DNA from: an uncultured Clostridia bacterium
GTDB taxonomy: Bacteria > Bacillota > Clostridia > UMGS1883
Direction of reading: 5' to 3'
Assembly (NCBI GenBank): GCA_947589005.1
Contig: CANPZO010000017.1
Coordinates: forward strand, 1 to 52,849
Length of the DNA: 52,849 bases
In this document: positions 17,062 to 24,730 of the stretch, piece after piece
How the letters are laid out: each line of letters starts with the position of its first letter
Numbering within the stretch: position 1 is the stretch's first letter
Notes under the pieces: model-generated
Database searches by the model: none
Told to the model about the DNA's origin: nothing
What the model saw: only the letters and a program-made list of their open reading frames with translations
Translations under genes and position numbers: made by a program

Positions 17062-17481
17062 CTATTCCAATATTTTCTCGCCAAGGTCATAGAGCAGCTC
17101 GTTACATTCCATCAGGCCGAGCCCCTCCTTAATGGCGAAAATTATGGCGCTGTCCCGGCGGCGGCGCGGATACAGCTCGCCGCAGTCTCCGAGACGCAGC
17201 AGCCCCCTGGTCTCGCCGAGGTCTGCCCCAAGCCCGAAGCACAGGCGCAGCAGCTTGTCCCGCTCGGGCCTGCGGTCGCCGGCGAAAATCTTGTACACAT
17301 AATTTTCCGACAAGTCGGCCCGCCTTACCACCTGACCCTTGGTAAGGCCCTTTTTTACCAGCATGGAGTTGAGAGCCGACGTCAGGTCGGGCTCGGTCAA
17401 ATCGTCCGCGTTCTCGCTTAAATATTCCCCGATGCGCCGGCTGGAACCGAGCAGCTTCAATAGCTCGTCAGTGGTTTTCAT
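17062..17481 (-). CDS. XRE-type regulator paired with the Ser/Thr kinase
   Basis: 139 residues. The helix-turn-helix lies at about 40-95 (NSMLVKKGLTKGQVVRRADLSENYVYKIFAGDRRPERDKLLRLCFGL), where SENYVYKIFAGDR is the recognition-helix region. The N-terminal 40 and C-terminal 45 residues are of unknown function. CGGAGGT precedes the ATG. It is divergent from the kinase gene 85 bp away with overlapping promoters. The regulator may be phosphorylated by, or control, the kinase; this is inferred from position only. Confidence 0.85.
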   Translation of the reverse strand: MKTTDELLKLLGSSRRIGEYLSENADDLTEPDLTSALNSMLVKKGLTKGQVVRRADLSENYVYKIFAGDRRPERDKLLRLCFGLGADLGETRGLLRLGDCGELYPRRRRDSAIIFAIKEGLGLMECNELLYDLGEKILE

Positions 17482-17505
17482 CTTGCACCTCCGTAAATCA
17501 TACTC

Positions 17506-17535
17506 TTGACAAACAGTATATCACAAGTCTATAAT
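17506..17535 (+). promoter_or_regulatory. Divergent promoter region of XRE/kinase pair
   Basis: Rightward: TTGACA 17506-17511 and TATAAT 17530-17535 with an 18-bp spacer. On the other strand TTGTGA and TATGAT with an 18-bp spacer overlap it, so the two genes compete for the same DNA. Confidence 0.75.
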
Positions 17536-17566
17536 AGTTGTAAAGAGTTTTTTAGGAGGTGTCGCC

Positions 17567-18598
17567 ATGGAAAATGTGACCGAGCGGTTCCTTCGCCGTG
17601 AGGCGGAGGAGGCGTTCCCTCTGAACAAGGACGGCTCCACCGCTCTGGTGCGGAGCGGAAACGGCGTCTTTTTTGTCCGTAAGGAGGTTGACAGGGACAG
17701 CTTCTTCATCTATAAGGTGCTGGCGCGGCTTTCCGCGGAAGGCAGACTGCGCCGTATACCGAAAATTTACGGACTGAGAGAGACCGTCGCCGGCGGCGAG
17801 GTGGAGGAGGAATTTGTGGCCGGAGAAACGGTGGCCGATGCCCTCGAACGGGGAATGAAATTTTCCGAGGCGGAGATATGTTCCGTGGTCGAGGCCCTTT
17901 GCGACGACCTGGAGGTCCTCCACGGGTTGGGCTTCGTCCACCGAGATTTGTCGGCCGGCAACATTATTCTCACCGATAACGGGCCCAAAATACTGGATTT
18001 CGGCATATCCCGCGCCGTCGAGCCCGGCAAGGACAGGGACACCCGGCTTTTGGGGACGCCGGGCTTCGCCGCGCCGGAGCAGTACGGCTTTTCCCAGTCC
18101 GACGCCAGGACGGACGTGTATTCTCTCGGGGCGCTGATGAGGACTATGCTGACCGGCGGCGAAAATATCCCCGCCGACGGTCCTATCGGACGGGTGAGCT
18201 CCGTCTGCATGAGAATGGATCCTCGGCGGCGCTATAAAAGCGTGAAAAAACTGAGGGCGGAGCTAAGACGGGTCAGGGCCGCGCTTTCGAAGGGTAAGGA
18301 CAGCTTTCGCGGCGACGTATGCCGTTTGCTCCCGTGGCTGTTTCTCGGCCTCATATTCGTAGCCCCCATGGTATATGGCGACGCCGCCCCGAGGGGCGCG
18401 CTTGAGTTTTTGCTGTTTTTTACCGGATTTGTGCTGATACCGGCGGTCTTGTGGACAAATTTTATGGGCGTGCTCAGGTTTTTCGGCTACAATATGACCT
18501 GCTCGCGGTTTATGCGGGTCTTTCTTCCGGCGGCCCTGACGCTGGCGGCGGTTTTTGCGGTGTTTATGATTTATATATTCACGGGCGGAGTGGATTGA
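17567..18598 (+). CDS. Membrane-anchored Hanks-type Ser/Thr protein kinase
   Basis: 343 residues. The kinase domain fills about residues 5-245: K39 in FFVRKEV as the ATP lysine, catalytic loop HRDLSAGN (D127, N132), DFG at 144-146, and GTPGFAAPEQYG as the activation/APE segment. The glycine-rich loop is poorly formed. The C-terminus (about 255-343) has three hydrophobic segments in place of the usual single segment plus PASTA repeats, so no outside sensor domain is present. Good GGAGG before the ATG. It is followed by a lipoprotein gene and may work with the divergent XRE protein. Confidence 0.9.
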   Translation: MENVTERFLRREAEEAFPLNKDGSTALVRSGNGVFFVRKEVDRDSFFIYKVLARLSAEGRLRRIPKIYGLRETVAGGEVEEEFVAGETVADALERGMKFSEAEICSVVEALCDDLEVLHGLGFVHRDLSAGNIILTDNGPKILDFGISRAVEPGKDRDTRLLGTPGFAAPEQYGFSQSDARTDVYSLGALMRTMLTGGENIPADGPIGRVSSVCMRMDPRRRYKSVKKLRAELRRVRAALSKGKDSFRGDVCRLLPWLFLGLIFVAPMVYGDAAPRGALEFLLFFTGFVLIPAVLWTNFMGVLRFFGYNMTCSRFMRVFLPAALTLAAVFAVFMIYIFTGGVD

Positions 18599-18607
18599 GC
18601 CTGAAAA

Positions 18608-18624
18608 TTGTACTGTCAGTACAA
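18608..18624. promoter_or_regulatory. Palindrome TTGTACTG-T-CAGTACAA
   Basis: A perfect 8-bp inverted repeat with a one-base centre, 10 bp after the kinase stop and upstream of the lipoprotein gene. It looks like an operator rather than a terminator because no T run follows. The binder is unknown. Confidence 0.5.
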
Positions 18625-18652
18625 AACAAAGTGTAAATTTTGTGATAAAATT

Positions 18653-18680
18653 AAGCTGTCGGTTGAGCCGACAGCTTTTC
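18653..18680 (+). terminator. Intrinsic terminator after the kinase
   Basis: AAGCTGTCGG pairs with CCGACAGCTT around TTGAG; the hairpin ends in TTTT. Confidence 0.82.
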
Positions 18681-18728
18681 AATTACTCAAAGACGGAGTA
18701 AATAATATAAAGAAAGGAAAATGTAAAA

Positions 18729-19283
18729 ATGAAAAGGAAAGCTGTACTTAAAAAACTTCTGGCGCTGACGGCGGCGGCCTCCGTGGCCATGTGCGCGGCG
18801 GGCTGCGGCGGAACGGACGGAGACGGGGAGAAGAAGGACGCCTCGAGGACGGAGGTAAGCTCTTATCTGGGCGAAACCGAGGACAAGCTTGTTGAGGATC
18901 TGGGCTTCGAAAAGAATGAATTCGGGGTATATCCCGACCTCGACGAAATGGTATTCGTGTGCGACGAGGGCACGGTGACGTCGGTACACATATTCAGCGG
19001 CGACGAGGACCACGGGGCCGAATACACCGTGTTCGGCATTGGCCTGGGCGACGAGGCTGACGGGGCGGAGGAGAAGATAGCGGACGATTTTACACTTGTT
19101 GATTTTTACGAAATACCCTATGACGCGGGTAATGAAACAAGGTACATATTCCAGAGCGGCGACGGGGCCAACGCCATGATAGTGGACGCCGACGCGGACG
19201 GAAAGGTAAAAGGCGTCACTTACGCTCCGAGCGAGGGTATGATTGAGGACACCGAAGGCTACGGCGAGGATATTGACTTCTGA
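18729..19283 (+). CDS. Acidic lipoprotein of unknown function
   Basis: 184 residues. A basic N-terminus, hydrophobic core and lipobox (AAGC, Cys at 26) mark it as a membrane-anchored lipoprotein. The mature part is very acidic and contains no domain I recognise. It sits between the kinase and a small membrane protein on the same strand, so it may be part of an envelope module, but the terminator before it argues for separate transcription. No function is assigned. Confidence 0.8.
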   Translation: MKRKAVLKKLLALTAAASVAMCAAGCGGTDGDGEKKDASRTEVSSYLGETEDKLVEDLGFEKNEFGVYPDLDEMVFVCDEGTVTSVHIFSGDEDHGAEYTVFGIGLGDEADGAEEKIADDFTLVDFYEIPYDAGNETRYIFQSGDGANAMIVDADADGKVKGVTYAPSEGMIEDTEGYGEDIDF

Positions 19284-19332
19284 TAAGGGACATGGGCGCA
19301 CTAATAATTGAAGGGGTGATAAGGATGTGCTT

Positions 19333-19602
19333 ATGGGTGTTTTGTTGATAGCCTTTTCGGTTATCAACTGGATAATATATCATAAAATGTTCCATGTTAT
19401 ATATTTCAACGGCCTTAAGTCGATGGCCGGCGAAATCTTCTGGTGTATTTTTATAGGCGTTATTGAAACGGGCATTGTGGTATACGCGGGGGCGTGGCTG
19501 TTGGGAATTTTGGGCACGCTGCTCGTATGGCTTCTGATAATAGCCGGTGTGTGCCTCGCCGTGTACGCGATATACCGAATTTATAAATCCGTAAAAAAAT
19601 AA
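19333..19602 (+). CDS. Small membrane protein
   Basis: 89 residues with three hydrophobic stretches (about 2-18, 35-55 and 58-80) and a basic end YRIYKSVKK. No family recognised. ATG 19333 is taken because AAGG lies 8-10 bases upstream; a GTG at 19327 is possible. It is followed at once by a strong terminator. Confidence 0.65.
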   Translation: MGVLLIAFSVINWIIYHKMFHVIYFNGLKSMAGEIFWCIFIGVIETGIVVYAGAWLLGILGTLLVWLLIIAGVCLAVYAIYRIYKSVKK

Positions 19603-19630
19603 GACCTCCGGCTTATGGCCGTGTCGGTCA

Positions 19631-19661
19631 GAAATCCGCCCGCGGGCGGATTTCTTTTTTG
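19631..19661 (+). terminator. Intrinsic terminator
   Basis: GAAATCCGCCCG pairs with CGGGCGGATTTC and is followed by six Ts. Confidence 0.92.
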
Positions 19662-19694
19662 ATTTATGTATTATATAAATTATTCCGAAAGGAC

Positions 19695-19745
19695 TTGCAA
19701 TTATTATCAAGTTGTGGTAAAATAAAGCCATAGGCTTTATTTTAC
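19695..19745 (+). promoter_or_regulatory. Promoter with an adjoining hairpin ahead of the Gtr cassette
   Basis: TTGCAA 19695-19700 and TAAAAT 19718-19723, 17-bp spacer, extended TG. A hairpin AAATAAAGCC/GGCTTTATTT overlaps and directly follows the -10. Either it reduces early elongation or it is a leftover terminator. Confidence 0.6.
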
Positions 19746-19829
19746 CTTTTATCTTATGCGCCGCCGAAATTTTGCCATAATTGATAAAATGTCTGTGATG
19801 TATAAAAGACGCCCACGGGAGATGATTTT

Positions 19830-21221
19830 ATGAAATCCGAAAAACTGCCGGGCAGACTGCTCAGCGTGGCGCTGTATGCTCTGCCGGTGATTTTTTGCGC
19901 TTTTACTTATGTATTGATGACCGCCACGGCCGAGGATGTGCTTTGGAAGTCGTGGATGTTCCCCAACTGGCAGTCCGCCGCAAGCTATGCTTTTGGTTAC
20001 AATGCCCGGCTGAGCGATATGTACGCCTACGCCGCGGACACGATTTTCGACTACAAATTCAGCTTCGGCGCCGATACGGTCCTGCGCCTTTTCGACACGC
20101 TCATGGCCGTGGGCATCATATACCTGATTACGGCGGCTGTTCTGGCCCGCCGTCCCAGGCTCAGGGCAAAGGACGGAATGGCGTTTTCCCTTGTGTTCCT
20201 GTTCGTTTATCTCAGCCCCTACTGCGACTCGCTGATGCTGGCGCTTTCACACATACACAACTATCTGGTGATAGGTATATTCTCCGCGCTTTTTCTTCTG
20301 CCCTTCGGGGTCAAGCTCAGGGGCGGAAAGTTGCCGAAGGGGGTGTGGTTCTGCCCGGTAATGCTGGTGTGCGGCTTCCTTTTCGGCTTTTCCAGCAATG
20401 TCACTCCCGCGGCTTTTCTTGTGGCGGCGGCCTGCTATGGGATATACCTTTTGTTCAGGGGTGAGCGCCCCGGCCTTAAGAGGCTGCTGACCTCGTGGGA
20501 GCTCTACGCGGTGATAGGCGTGCTTGCCGCCTGCGTGTTGATGTACGGCTTTGGCAGCGGGGTTTCCCATTACACCGGAGGCTACGCGGCCAATGACTAC
20601 ATTTCCCTTTCCGACGTGCTGTCGGATCCGTTGTTTTACGCCTTTAAGCTCAAAAACCATATTTTTGACAATTCCTGGGACTTCGCCCCCTGTCTGGCGG
20701 CGCTGGCGGTATCGCTTATTGCCGAGACAGCCCTATACAGGAAAAGGCTTTTCGGGAATGAGAACGGCGGCGGCGTAAGGTTTTCCGCCGTATGCCTGCT
20801 GTTTGTGACGATGCACACATTGGCGGTTTCCCAAATACTTATAAACGTCGATAGCAACCCTCTTTTGCGCCTTATGATGCCGGCGTACTTCGTTACGGTG
20901 GCCGGCGTGGGCTTCACCCTCGTGCGTCTGGGACGGCTTATCGCGCCTGACGGAAGGGCGGTGACCGCCATGGCCGCGGCCGTGGCGCTGACCGCCGCCG
21001 CCGTGACCGCGGATATGGGCCGCTTCAAGGTGCTTCAGCATCGGAATACCGCCGACATACTTAACTATATCAGCGAGAGCGAGGGCCCGGACGTGTACGT
21101 TTCCCGCTCTGTGCTGGACGACAAGAGGTCTAAGCTGTTCAACTTTGACCAGTATCCCTTTGTGTCGGATTGGATAATGCCTCAGAATATCGACGGCAAA
21201 AACATAATTCTTACAGACTGA
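19830..21221 (+). CDS. Polytopic membrane protein, GtrC/DUF6056-like glycosyltransferase candidate
   Basis: 463 residues with about ten membrane segments, starting at residue 9. It resembles the polytopic GT-C-type sugar transferases that use lipid-linked sugars, and its place directly before a GtrB-type and a GtrA-type gene is the classic order of a three-component glycosylation cassette. A long loop near 40-75 (AEDVLWKSW ... NARLSDMYAYAADTIFDYKF) would hold the acidic catalytic residue. The family call rests on topology and context. The acceptor polymer is unknown. Confidence 0.7.
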   Translation: MKSEKLPGRLLSVALYALPVIFCAFTYVLMTATAEDVLWKSWMFPNWQSAASYAFGYNARLSDMYAYAADTIFDYKFSFGADTVLRLFDTLMAVGIIYLITAAVLARRPRLRAKDGMAFSLVFLFVYLSPYCDSLMLALSHIHNYLVIGIFSALFLLPFGVKLRGGKLPKGVWFCPVMLVCGFLFGFSSNVTPAAFLVAAACYGIYLLFRGERPGLKRLLTSWELYAVIGVLAACVLMYGFGSGVSHYTGGYAANDYISLSDVLSDPLFYAFKLKNHIFDNSWDFAPCLAALAVSLIAETALYRKRLFGNENGGGVRFSAVCLLFVTMHTLAVSQILINVDSNPLLRLMMPAYFVTVAGVGFTLVRLGRLIAPDGRAVTAMAAAVALTAAAVTADMGRFKVLQHRNTADILNYISESEGPDVYVSRSVLDDKRSKLFNFDQYPFVSDWIMPQNIDGKNIILTD

Positions 21222-21239
21222 TGGACGGAGGTGGGCGTC

Positions 21240-22190
21240 ATGAAGCTGATGAGCCTGATAATTCCATGCTATAACGAGGAGCAGTCGGTGGAGCTGCTTT
21301 ATAACGAGATAAACAGGGTGTCTATGGAGCTGAGCGCGTATGAAATCGAAATGCTTTTTGTGGACGACGGCTCTAAGGACGGTACCCTTAAAATCGTCAA
21401 GTCGCTGGCGGCGGAGGACAGGAGGGTGAAGTATATTTCCTTCTCGCGCAACTTCGGCAAGGAGGCGGCCATGTACGCCGGCTTCTGCAACGCCAGGGGC
21501 GACCTTGTGGCGGTGATGGACGCGGATATGCAGGACCCGCCGTCGCTGCTGCCGAAAATGGTGAAAAAGATAGAGTCCGGCCAATGGGACAGCGTGGCCA
21601 CCCGTCGGGTTACCCGTATTGGAGAGCCGCCGGTGCGCTCCTTTTTCGCCCGTATGTTCTATAAGATAATCAATAAAATAACGGATATCGAGATAGTGGA
21701 CGGCGCCCGGGACTTCCGCCTGATGAAGCGCGAAATGGTGGACGCCATTGTTAAGATGGGGGAGTACAACCGCTTTTCCAAGGGTATCTACGGCTGGGTG
21801 GGCTTTCGCACCTGCTGGCTGCCGTACAAGAATATCGAGAGGGCGGCGGGAGAGACAAAGTGGAATTTCTGGAAGCTGATGCTCTACTCCATAGACGGCA
21901 TAGTCAGCTTTTCCCAGGTGCCGCTGTCAATAGCCTCCGTGGGCGGAATACTGCTCACGCTCCTGTCGCTTGTAATGGTGGTATTTCTGGCGCTGAGACG
22001 TATGATATTCGGCGATCCGGTGGCCGGCTGGGCCTCGCTTGCCTGTATAATAACCTTTATCGGCGGGGTGCAGCTTTTCTGTATGGGCATAATCGGTCAG
22101 TATCTGGCCAAAACCTACCTTGAGGTCAAAAAGCGCCCCCACTACATCATAGCCGATACCAACGCCGAAAAAGCCGAGAGGGTACAGTGA
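21240..22190 (+). CDS. GtrB-type polyprenyl-phosphate glycosyltransferase
   Basis: 316 residues. GT2 catalytic domain: LIIPCYNEE at 6-14, VDDGSKDGT with D42/D43 and DADMQDPP with D94/D96 binding the nucleotide sugar. Two membrane helices near the C-terminus (about 230-290) anchor it. Such enzymes put glucose or a similar sugar on undecaprenyl phosphate. ATG 21240 is chosen because GGAGGTGG lies 6 bases upstream. It is followed by gtrA-like with a one-base overlap. Confidence 0.92.
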   Translation: MKLMSLIIPCYNEEQSVELLYNEINRVSMELSAYEIEMLFVDDGSKDGTLKIVKSLAAEDRRVKYISFSRNFGKEAAMYAGFCNARGDLVAVMDADMQDPPSLLPKMVKKIESGQWDSVATRRVTRIGEPPVRSFFARMFYKIINKITDIEIVDGARDFRLMKREMVDAIVKMGEYNRFSKGIYGWVGFRTCWLPYKNIERAAGETKWNFWKLMLYSIDGIVSFSQVPLSIASVGGILLTLLSLVMVVFLALRRMIFGDPVAGWASLACIITFIGGVQLFCMGIIGQYLAKTYLEVKKRPHYIIADTNAEKAERVQ

Positions 22191-22594
22191 TGAAGCGTAT
22201 TCCGAAGCTTGACAAAACGGTTGTAATGTATTTGATATTCGGCGTACTTACCACGGCGGTCAACGCCGCCGCCTATTACGTCTGTGAGCGGCTGGGCGTG
22301 CCGAATGTGGCGGCCACGGCAATCGCTTGGGCGGTGTCGGTGCTTTTCGCCTTTGTCACCAACAAGCTCTTTGTGTTTGAGAGCAGGGACTTTTCCCTGA
22401 AGGGGATACTGGCGGAGATGGGCGGCTTTTTTGGCGGCCGTGTCCTGACCGGCGCTCTGGACGTGGGAATAATGTTCCTCGCGGTGGACGTGCTGAAGAT
22501 GAACTCCATGCTCTGGAAAATAATTTCCAACGTCATCGTGGTGATTTTGAATTACGTGTTTTGTAAGGTGATTTTCCGCAAGGGGAAGCGTTGA
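22190..22594 (+). CDS. GtrA-like flippase family membrane protein
   Basis: 134 residues, four membrane segments. VMYLIFGVLTTAVNAAAYYV and the TNKLFVFESR motif between helices 2 and 3 are typical of GtrA. In Gtr systems it is thought to flip the lipid-linked sugar to the outer face for the GtrC-like transferase. Its start overlaps the GtrB stop (TGATG). A terminator follows. Confidence 0.92.
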   Translation: MKRIPKLDKTVVMYLIFGVLTTAVNAAAYYVCERLGVPNVAATAIAWAVSVLFAFVTNKLFVFESRDFSLKGILAEMGGFFGGRVLTGALDVGIMFLAVDVLKMNSMLWKIISNVIVVILNYVFCKVIFRKGKR

Positions 22595-22621
22595 AAAAGA
22601 TGCAGGTTTCGATTTGTATAA

Positions 22622-22659
22622 AACACGGAGGCAGCTTCGGCTGTCTCCGTTGTTTTTTT
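22622..22659 (+). terminator. Intrinsic terminator of the Gtr cassette
   Basis: ACGGAGGCAGC / GCTGTCTCCGT around TTCG, followed by seven Ts. Nearly the same hairpin recurs at 23871-23898. Confidence 0.92.
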
Positions 22660-22693
22660 ATTTCACCGAAAGCGTCTTTTGCAAGTGCGGCGC

Positions 22694-22864
22694 TCACGAT
22701 TTTTTGTCTGGCTTTAGGTTTTTGAGGCAATATTCACAGCACTGCACAATGAGATTGTTTAGTGAAACCCCGTTGTTTTGCGCCAAAACCTCTAATTTGT
22801 CTACTAAATCAACTGGCATACGAAAGGTTTTATTAATGTAATCAATCTTTTTTATCTCGAACAT
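22694..22864 (-). CDS. Ribbon-helix-helix (Arc/CopG-type) small protein
   Basis: A 56-residue protein reading MFEIKKIDYINKTFRMP, then VDLVDKLEVLAQNNGVSLNNLIVQCCEYCLKNL. The pattern, a basic/hydrophobic beta strand (NKTFRMP) then two helices with a turn at NNGVSLNN, is that of ribbon-helix-helix DNA-binding proteins. AGAGGTG lies 6 bases before the ATG. It is divergent from the zinc-ribbon gene at 23030 and a strong palindrome lies between them, so it most likely represses that promoter and its own. It is alone, with no partner toxin seen. Confidence 0.8.
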   Translation of the reverse strand: MFEIKKIDYINKTFRMPVDLVDKLEVLAQNNGVSLNNLIVQCCEYCLKNLKPDKKS

Positions 22865-22882
22865 TTTAATCACCTCTTTATT

Positions 22883-22979
22883 ATTATACAGAAAAAATCG
22901 TCTGTCAGATACACTGTTTATTTACACTGTAAAAACAGCGTAAATAACACTTGACAAACATAGTGTAAGATGATATAAT
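22883..22979. promoter_or_regulatory. Divergent promoters and palindromic operator of the RHH/zinc-ribbon pair
   Basis: Rightward promoter: TTGACA 22951-22956, 17 bp, TATAAT 22974-22979 with extended TG. Leftward -10 TATAAT is at 22888-22883; its -35 is unclear. Between them lies an imperfect palindrome, TTATTTACACTGT (22918-22930) and ACAGCGTAAATAA (22935-22947), matching at 12 of 13 positions. ACACTG is repeated just to the left (22911) and GTGTAAG overlaps the rightward spacer, so several sites may be bound cooperatively. Confidence 0.7.
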
Positions 22980-23029
22980 TGTATTAAACAAAGAGCTGTA
23001 TGCTCATTTAAGAAAGAAAGGTGATTATT

Positions 23030-23626
23030 ATGGCAAAAGTAGAATGTTGTATTTGCGGCAAAAATTTGAACACTTTTAGTTTTGACTGTTGGCCTCTTCA
23101 AACAAAAGTTAACGGTCAACGAGTGTATGAGTGCAAGGAATGTTTAAAAAAGTACAAGGGAATGGGCTTGGAATTTACCGCTGACGGAAAAGCAAAGGTT
23201 ATAGTGGACTCGGTATTTCGCAGAAAGTGCTCCGTATGTGGCCATTTGTTCTCTTACAATGTGAACGACTTAAATCAAAACAATCGACATGCAAGGAACG
23301 CGACTTTGTCAAGTGTTGCCGCGCTTGGCGGAGCTCTCGGAGGCGCATATGCGGCTAGCGCGGTTGACAACGCCAATGCACAGGGACAGCTTGACAAAAT
23401 TGTTGATTACAACCGCTGTCCCAAATGCGGTTCCACATCACTTCGCGCCTTGAGTGCTGAGGAATGGGCTGATGAATGGGCCAAGAAACAGGCGGCCTCT
23501 GAAAAAGGGAGCGCCCCTGCCGTTTCCACAGCCGATGAATTGAAAAAGTTTAAGGAGCTGCTGGACAGCGGCGTTATATCTCAAGAGGAATTTGACGCAA
23601 AGAAAAAGGAACTGCTGGGACTGTAA
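23030..23626 (+). CDS. Zinc-ribbon protein with C-terminal SHOCT domain
   Basis: 198 residues. Four cysteine pairs make two zinc ribbons: CCICG (6-10) with CKEC near 36-39, and CSVCG near 67 with CPKCG near 133. The segment between them contains a Gly/Ala-rich stretch (VAALGGALGGAYAASAV) that could be a membrane-inserting hairpin. The last 30 residues (ELKKFKELLDSGVISQEEFDAKKKELL) are a SHOCT motif, an oligomerisation element. ATG 23030 follows AAAGGTG. Function unknown; it is the likely target of the divergent RHH repressor. Confidence 0.82.
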   Translation: MAKVECCICGKNLNTFSFDCWPLQTKVNGQRVYECKECLKKYKGMGLEFTADGKAKVIVDSVFRRKCSVCGHLFSYNVNDLNQNNRHARNATLSSVAALGGALGGAYAASAVDNANAQGQLDKIVDYNRCPKCGSTSLRALSAEEWADEWAKKQAASEKGSAPAVSTADELKKFKELLDSGVISQEEFDAKKKELLGL

Positions 23627-23710
23627 CAGCTACATAACACGGGGCGGGGGCAATCCCGCCCTTAAATTTTTGCCGATCTATGACATAGATGGAATAACAT
23701 AAAAACATAA

Positions 23711-23744
23711 AAAAGGGGACGGTACTGTTAGTTGTACCGTCCCC
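23711..23744 (-). terminator. Hairpin GGGGACGGTAC/GTACCGTCCCC
   Basis: An 11-bp stem with an 8-base loop. The T run lies on the - strand side, so it works best for leftward transcription. Confidence 0.6.
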
Positions 23745-23759
23745 CTCGTATAATAAAAG

Positions 23760-23840
23760 CAGTAGGGCGGGCTGCCCTCAGCCCGCCGCGGCCCGCGAAA
23801 GACGGGCGTAAAGTTTCGCAAAATGCCGGGCGGCTTGGCG
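23760..23840 (+). repeat. Dispersed repeat family, partial copy
   Basis: GTAGGGCGGGCTGCCCTCAG and the matching CCCGCC at 23762-23787 repeat the hairpin module of copies 1 and 2. The rest to 23840 has diverged. Confidence 0.6.
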
Positions 23841-23863
23841 GAAAACCCGCGTTGCCGCTTATA

Positions 23864-23904
23864 CAAAAATAACGGAGACAGCCTTAGCCGTCTCCGTTGT
23901 TTTC
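23864..23904 (-). terminator. Terminator of the rubrerythrin/rubredoxin operon
   Basis: AACGGAGAC-GGC pairs with GCC-GTCTCCGTT (one mismatch) and is followed on the - strand by ATTTTTG. The stem is almost that of the Gtr cassette terminator. Confidence 0.8.
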
Positions 23905-23917
23905 ATATGTACGTTAT

Positions 23918-24073
23918 TTACTCTTCCTCGAACGCGTCCTTACCGAGGCCGCAAACGGGGCAAACCCAGTCGTCGGGGATATCCTCAAAGGCGGTACCGG
24001 GAGCGATACCGCCGTCGGGGTCGCCAACTTCGGGGTCATAGACATAGCCGCAGGGGCATACATACTTTTTCAT
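23918..24073 (-). CDS. Rubredoxin
   Basis: 51-residue rubredoxin, a one-iron electron carrier that passes electrons to rubrerythrin-type peroxidases. [33 protein letters not shown] is the standard core, with the second knuckle C38PVC41G. The first knuckle is unusual: it reads YVCPCGY, so the two cysteines (C6, C8) are one residue apart instead of the usual two. GGAGGAT precedes the ATG, 18 bp after the rubrerythrin gene, so both are on one mRNA. Confidence 0.92.
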   Translation of the reverse strand: MKKYVCPCGYVYDPEVGDPDGGIAPGTAFEDIPDDWVCPVCGLGKDAFEEE

Positions 24074-24091
24074 GCTATGTATCCTCCGCGA

Positions 24092-24640
24092 TTACTTGAA
24101 ATAGCGATTGAGCAGGCCCTCGAAGCCGCAGCCGTGACGGGCTTCGTCCTTAGCCATTTCGTGAACGGTGTCATGGATTGCGTCGTAGCCCAGCTCCTTG
24201 GCGAGCTTGGCTATTTCAAGCTTGCCGGCGGTGGCGCCGTTCTCGGCGTCGCGGCGAAGCTCAAGGTTCTTCTTGGTGGAGGGAGTAACCACCTCGCCCA
24301 GAAGCTCGGCAAACTTGGCGGCGTGCTCGGCCTCCTCATAGGCGGCCTTCTCGTAGAAAGCGCCGACCTCGGGATAACCCTCGCGAATTGCCTGGCGCGC
24401 CATGGCAAGATACATACCTACCTCGCAGCACTCGCCCTCAAAGTTGGCCTTAAGGCCCTCATATACTCTCTCGTCAATCTGACCCTTGGCGCCCACGCCG
24501 ATAACGTGCTCGCAGGCCCAGGTCAGCTTGCCTTCTTCCATAACGGTGAACTTGCTGCCGGGAACGCCGCACACGGGGCACTTCTCGGGAGGATTGTCGC
24601 CCTCATGGATGTAACCGCAAACGGGACATACGTACTTCAT
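24092..24640 (-). CDS. Reverse rubrerythrin (peroxide reductase)
   Basis: 182 residues with domains in reverse order: rubredoxin-like iron site first (CPVCG at 5-9, CPVCG at 21-25), then a four-helix ferritin-like di-iron domain from about 50. The diiron ligands are in [33 protein letters not shown] and [17 protein letters not shown] (two ExxH motifs). Such proteins reduce hydrogen peroxide with electrons from NADH through rubredoxin in anaerobes. GAAAGGATG precedes the ATG. Expression is likely set by the Fur/PerR-like box in its leader. Confidence 0.95.
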   Translation of the reverse strand: MKYVCPVCGYIHEGDNPPEKCPVCGVPGSKFTVMEEGKLTWACEHVIGVGAKGQIDERVYEGLKANFEGECCEVGMYLAMARQAIREGYPEVGAFYEKAAYEEAEHAAKFAELLGEVVTPSTKKNLELRRDAENGATAGKLEIAKLAKELGYDAIHDTVHEMAKDEARHGCGFEGLLNRYFK

Positions 24641-24673
24641 AAAAAATCATCCTTTCAAATAATTTTAGGTGCA

Positions 24674-24730
24674 GATAATAGGAATTATTATCATTAAAAA
24701 CATTATAACCCAGAAACGCACTTTTGTCAA
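24674..24730 (-). promoter_or_regulatory. Promoter and Fur/PerR-like box of the rubrerythrin operon
   Basis: On the - strand, TTGACA (24730-24725) and TATAAT (24707-24702) have a 17-bp spacer. Just downstream, GATAATA-GGAAT-TATTATC at 24674-24692 is a perfect 7-bp inverted repeat that agrees with the classic 19-bp Fur box at 15 of 19 positions. PerR boxes are very similar, and PerR fits a peroxide-defence gene better. Confidence 0.78.

Noticed and set aside
23897-24697. A 266-codon open frame opposite rubredoxin and rubrerythrin
   Set aside because: It is the complement of two well-supported genes.
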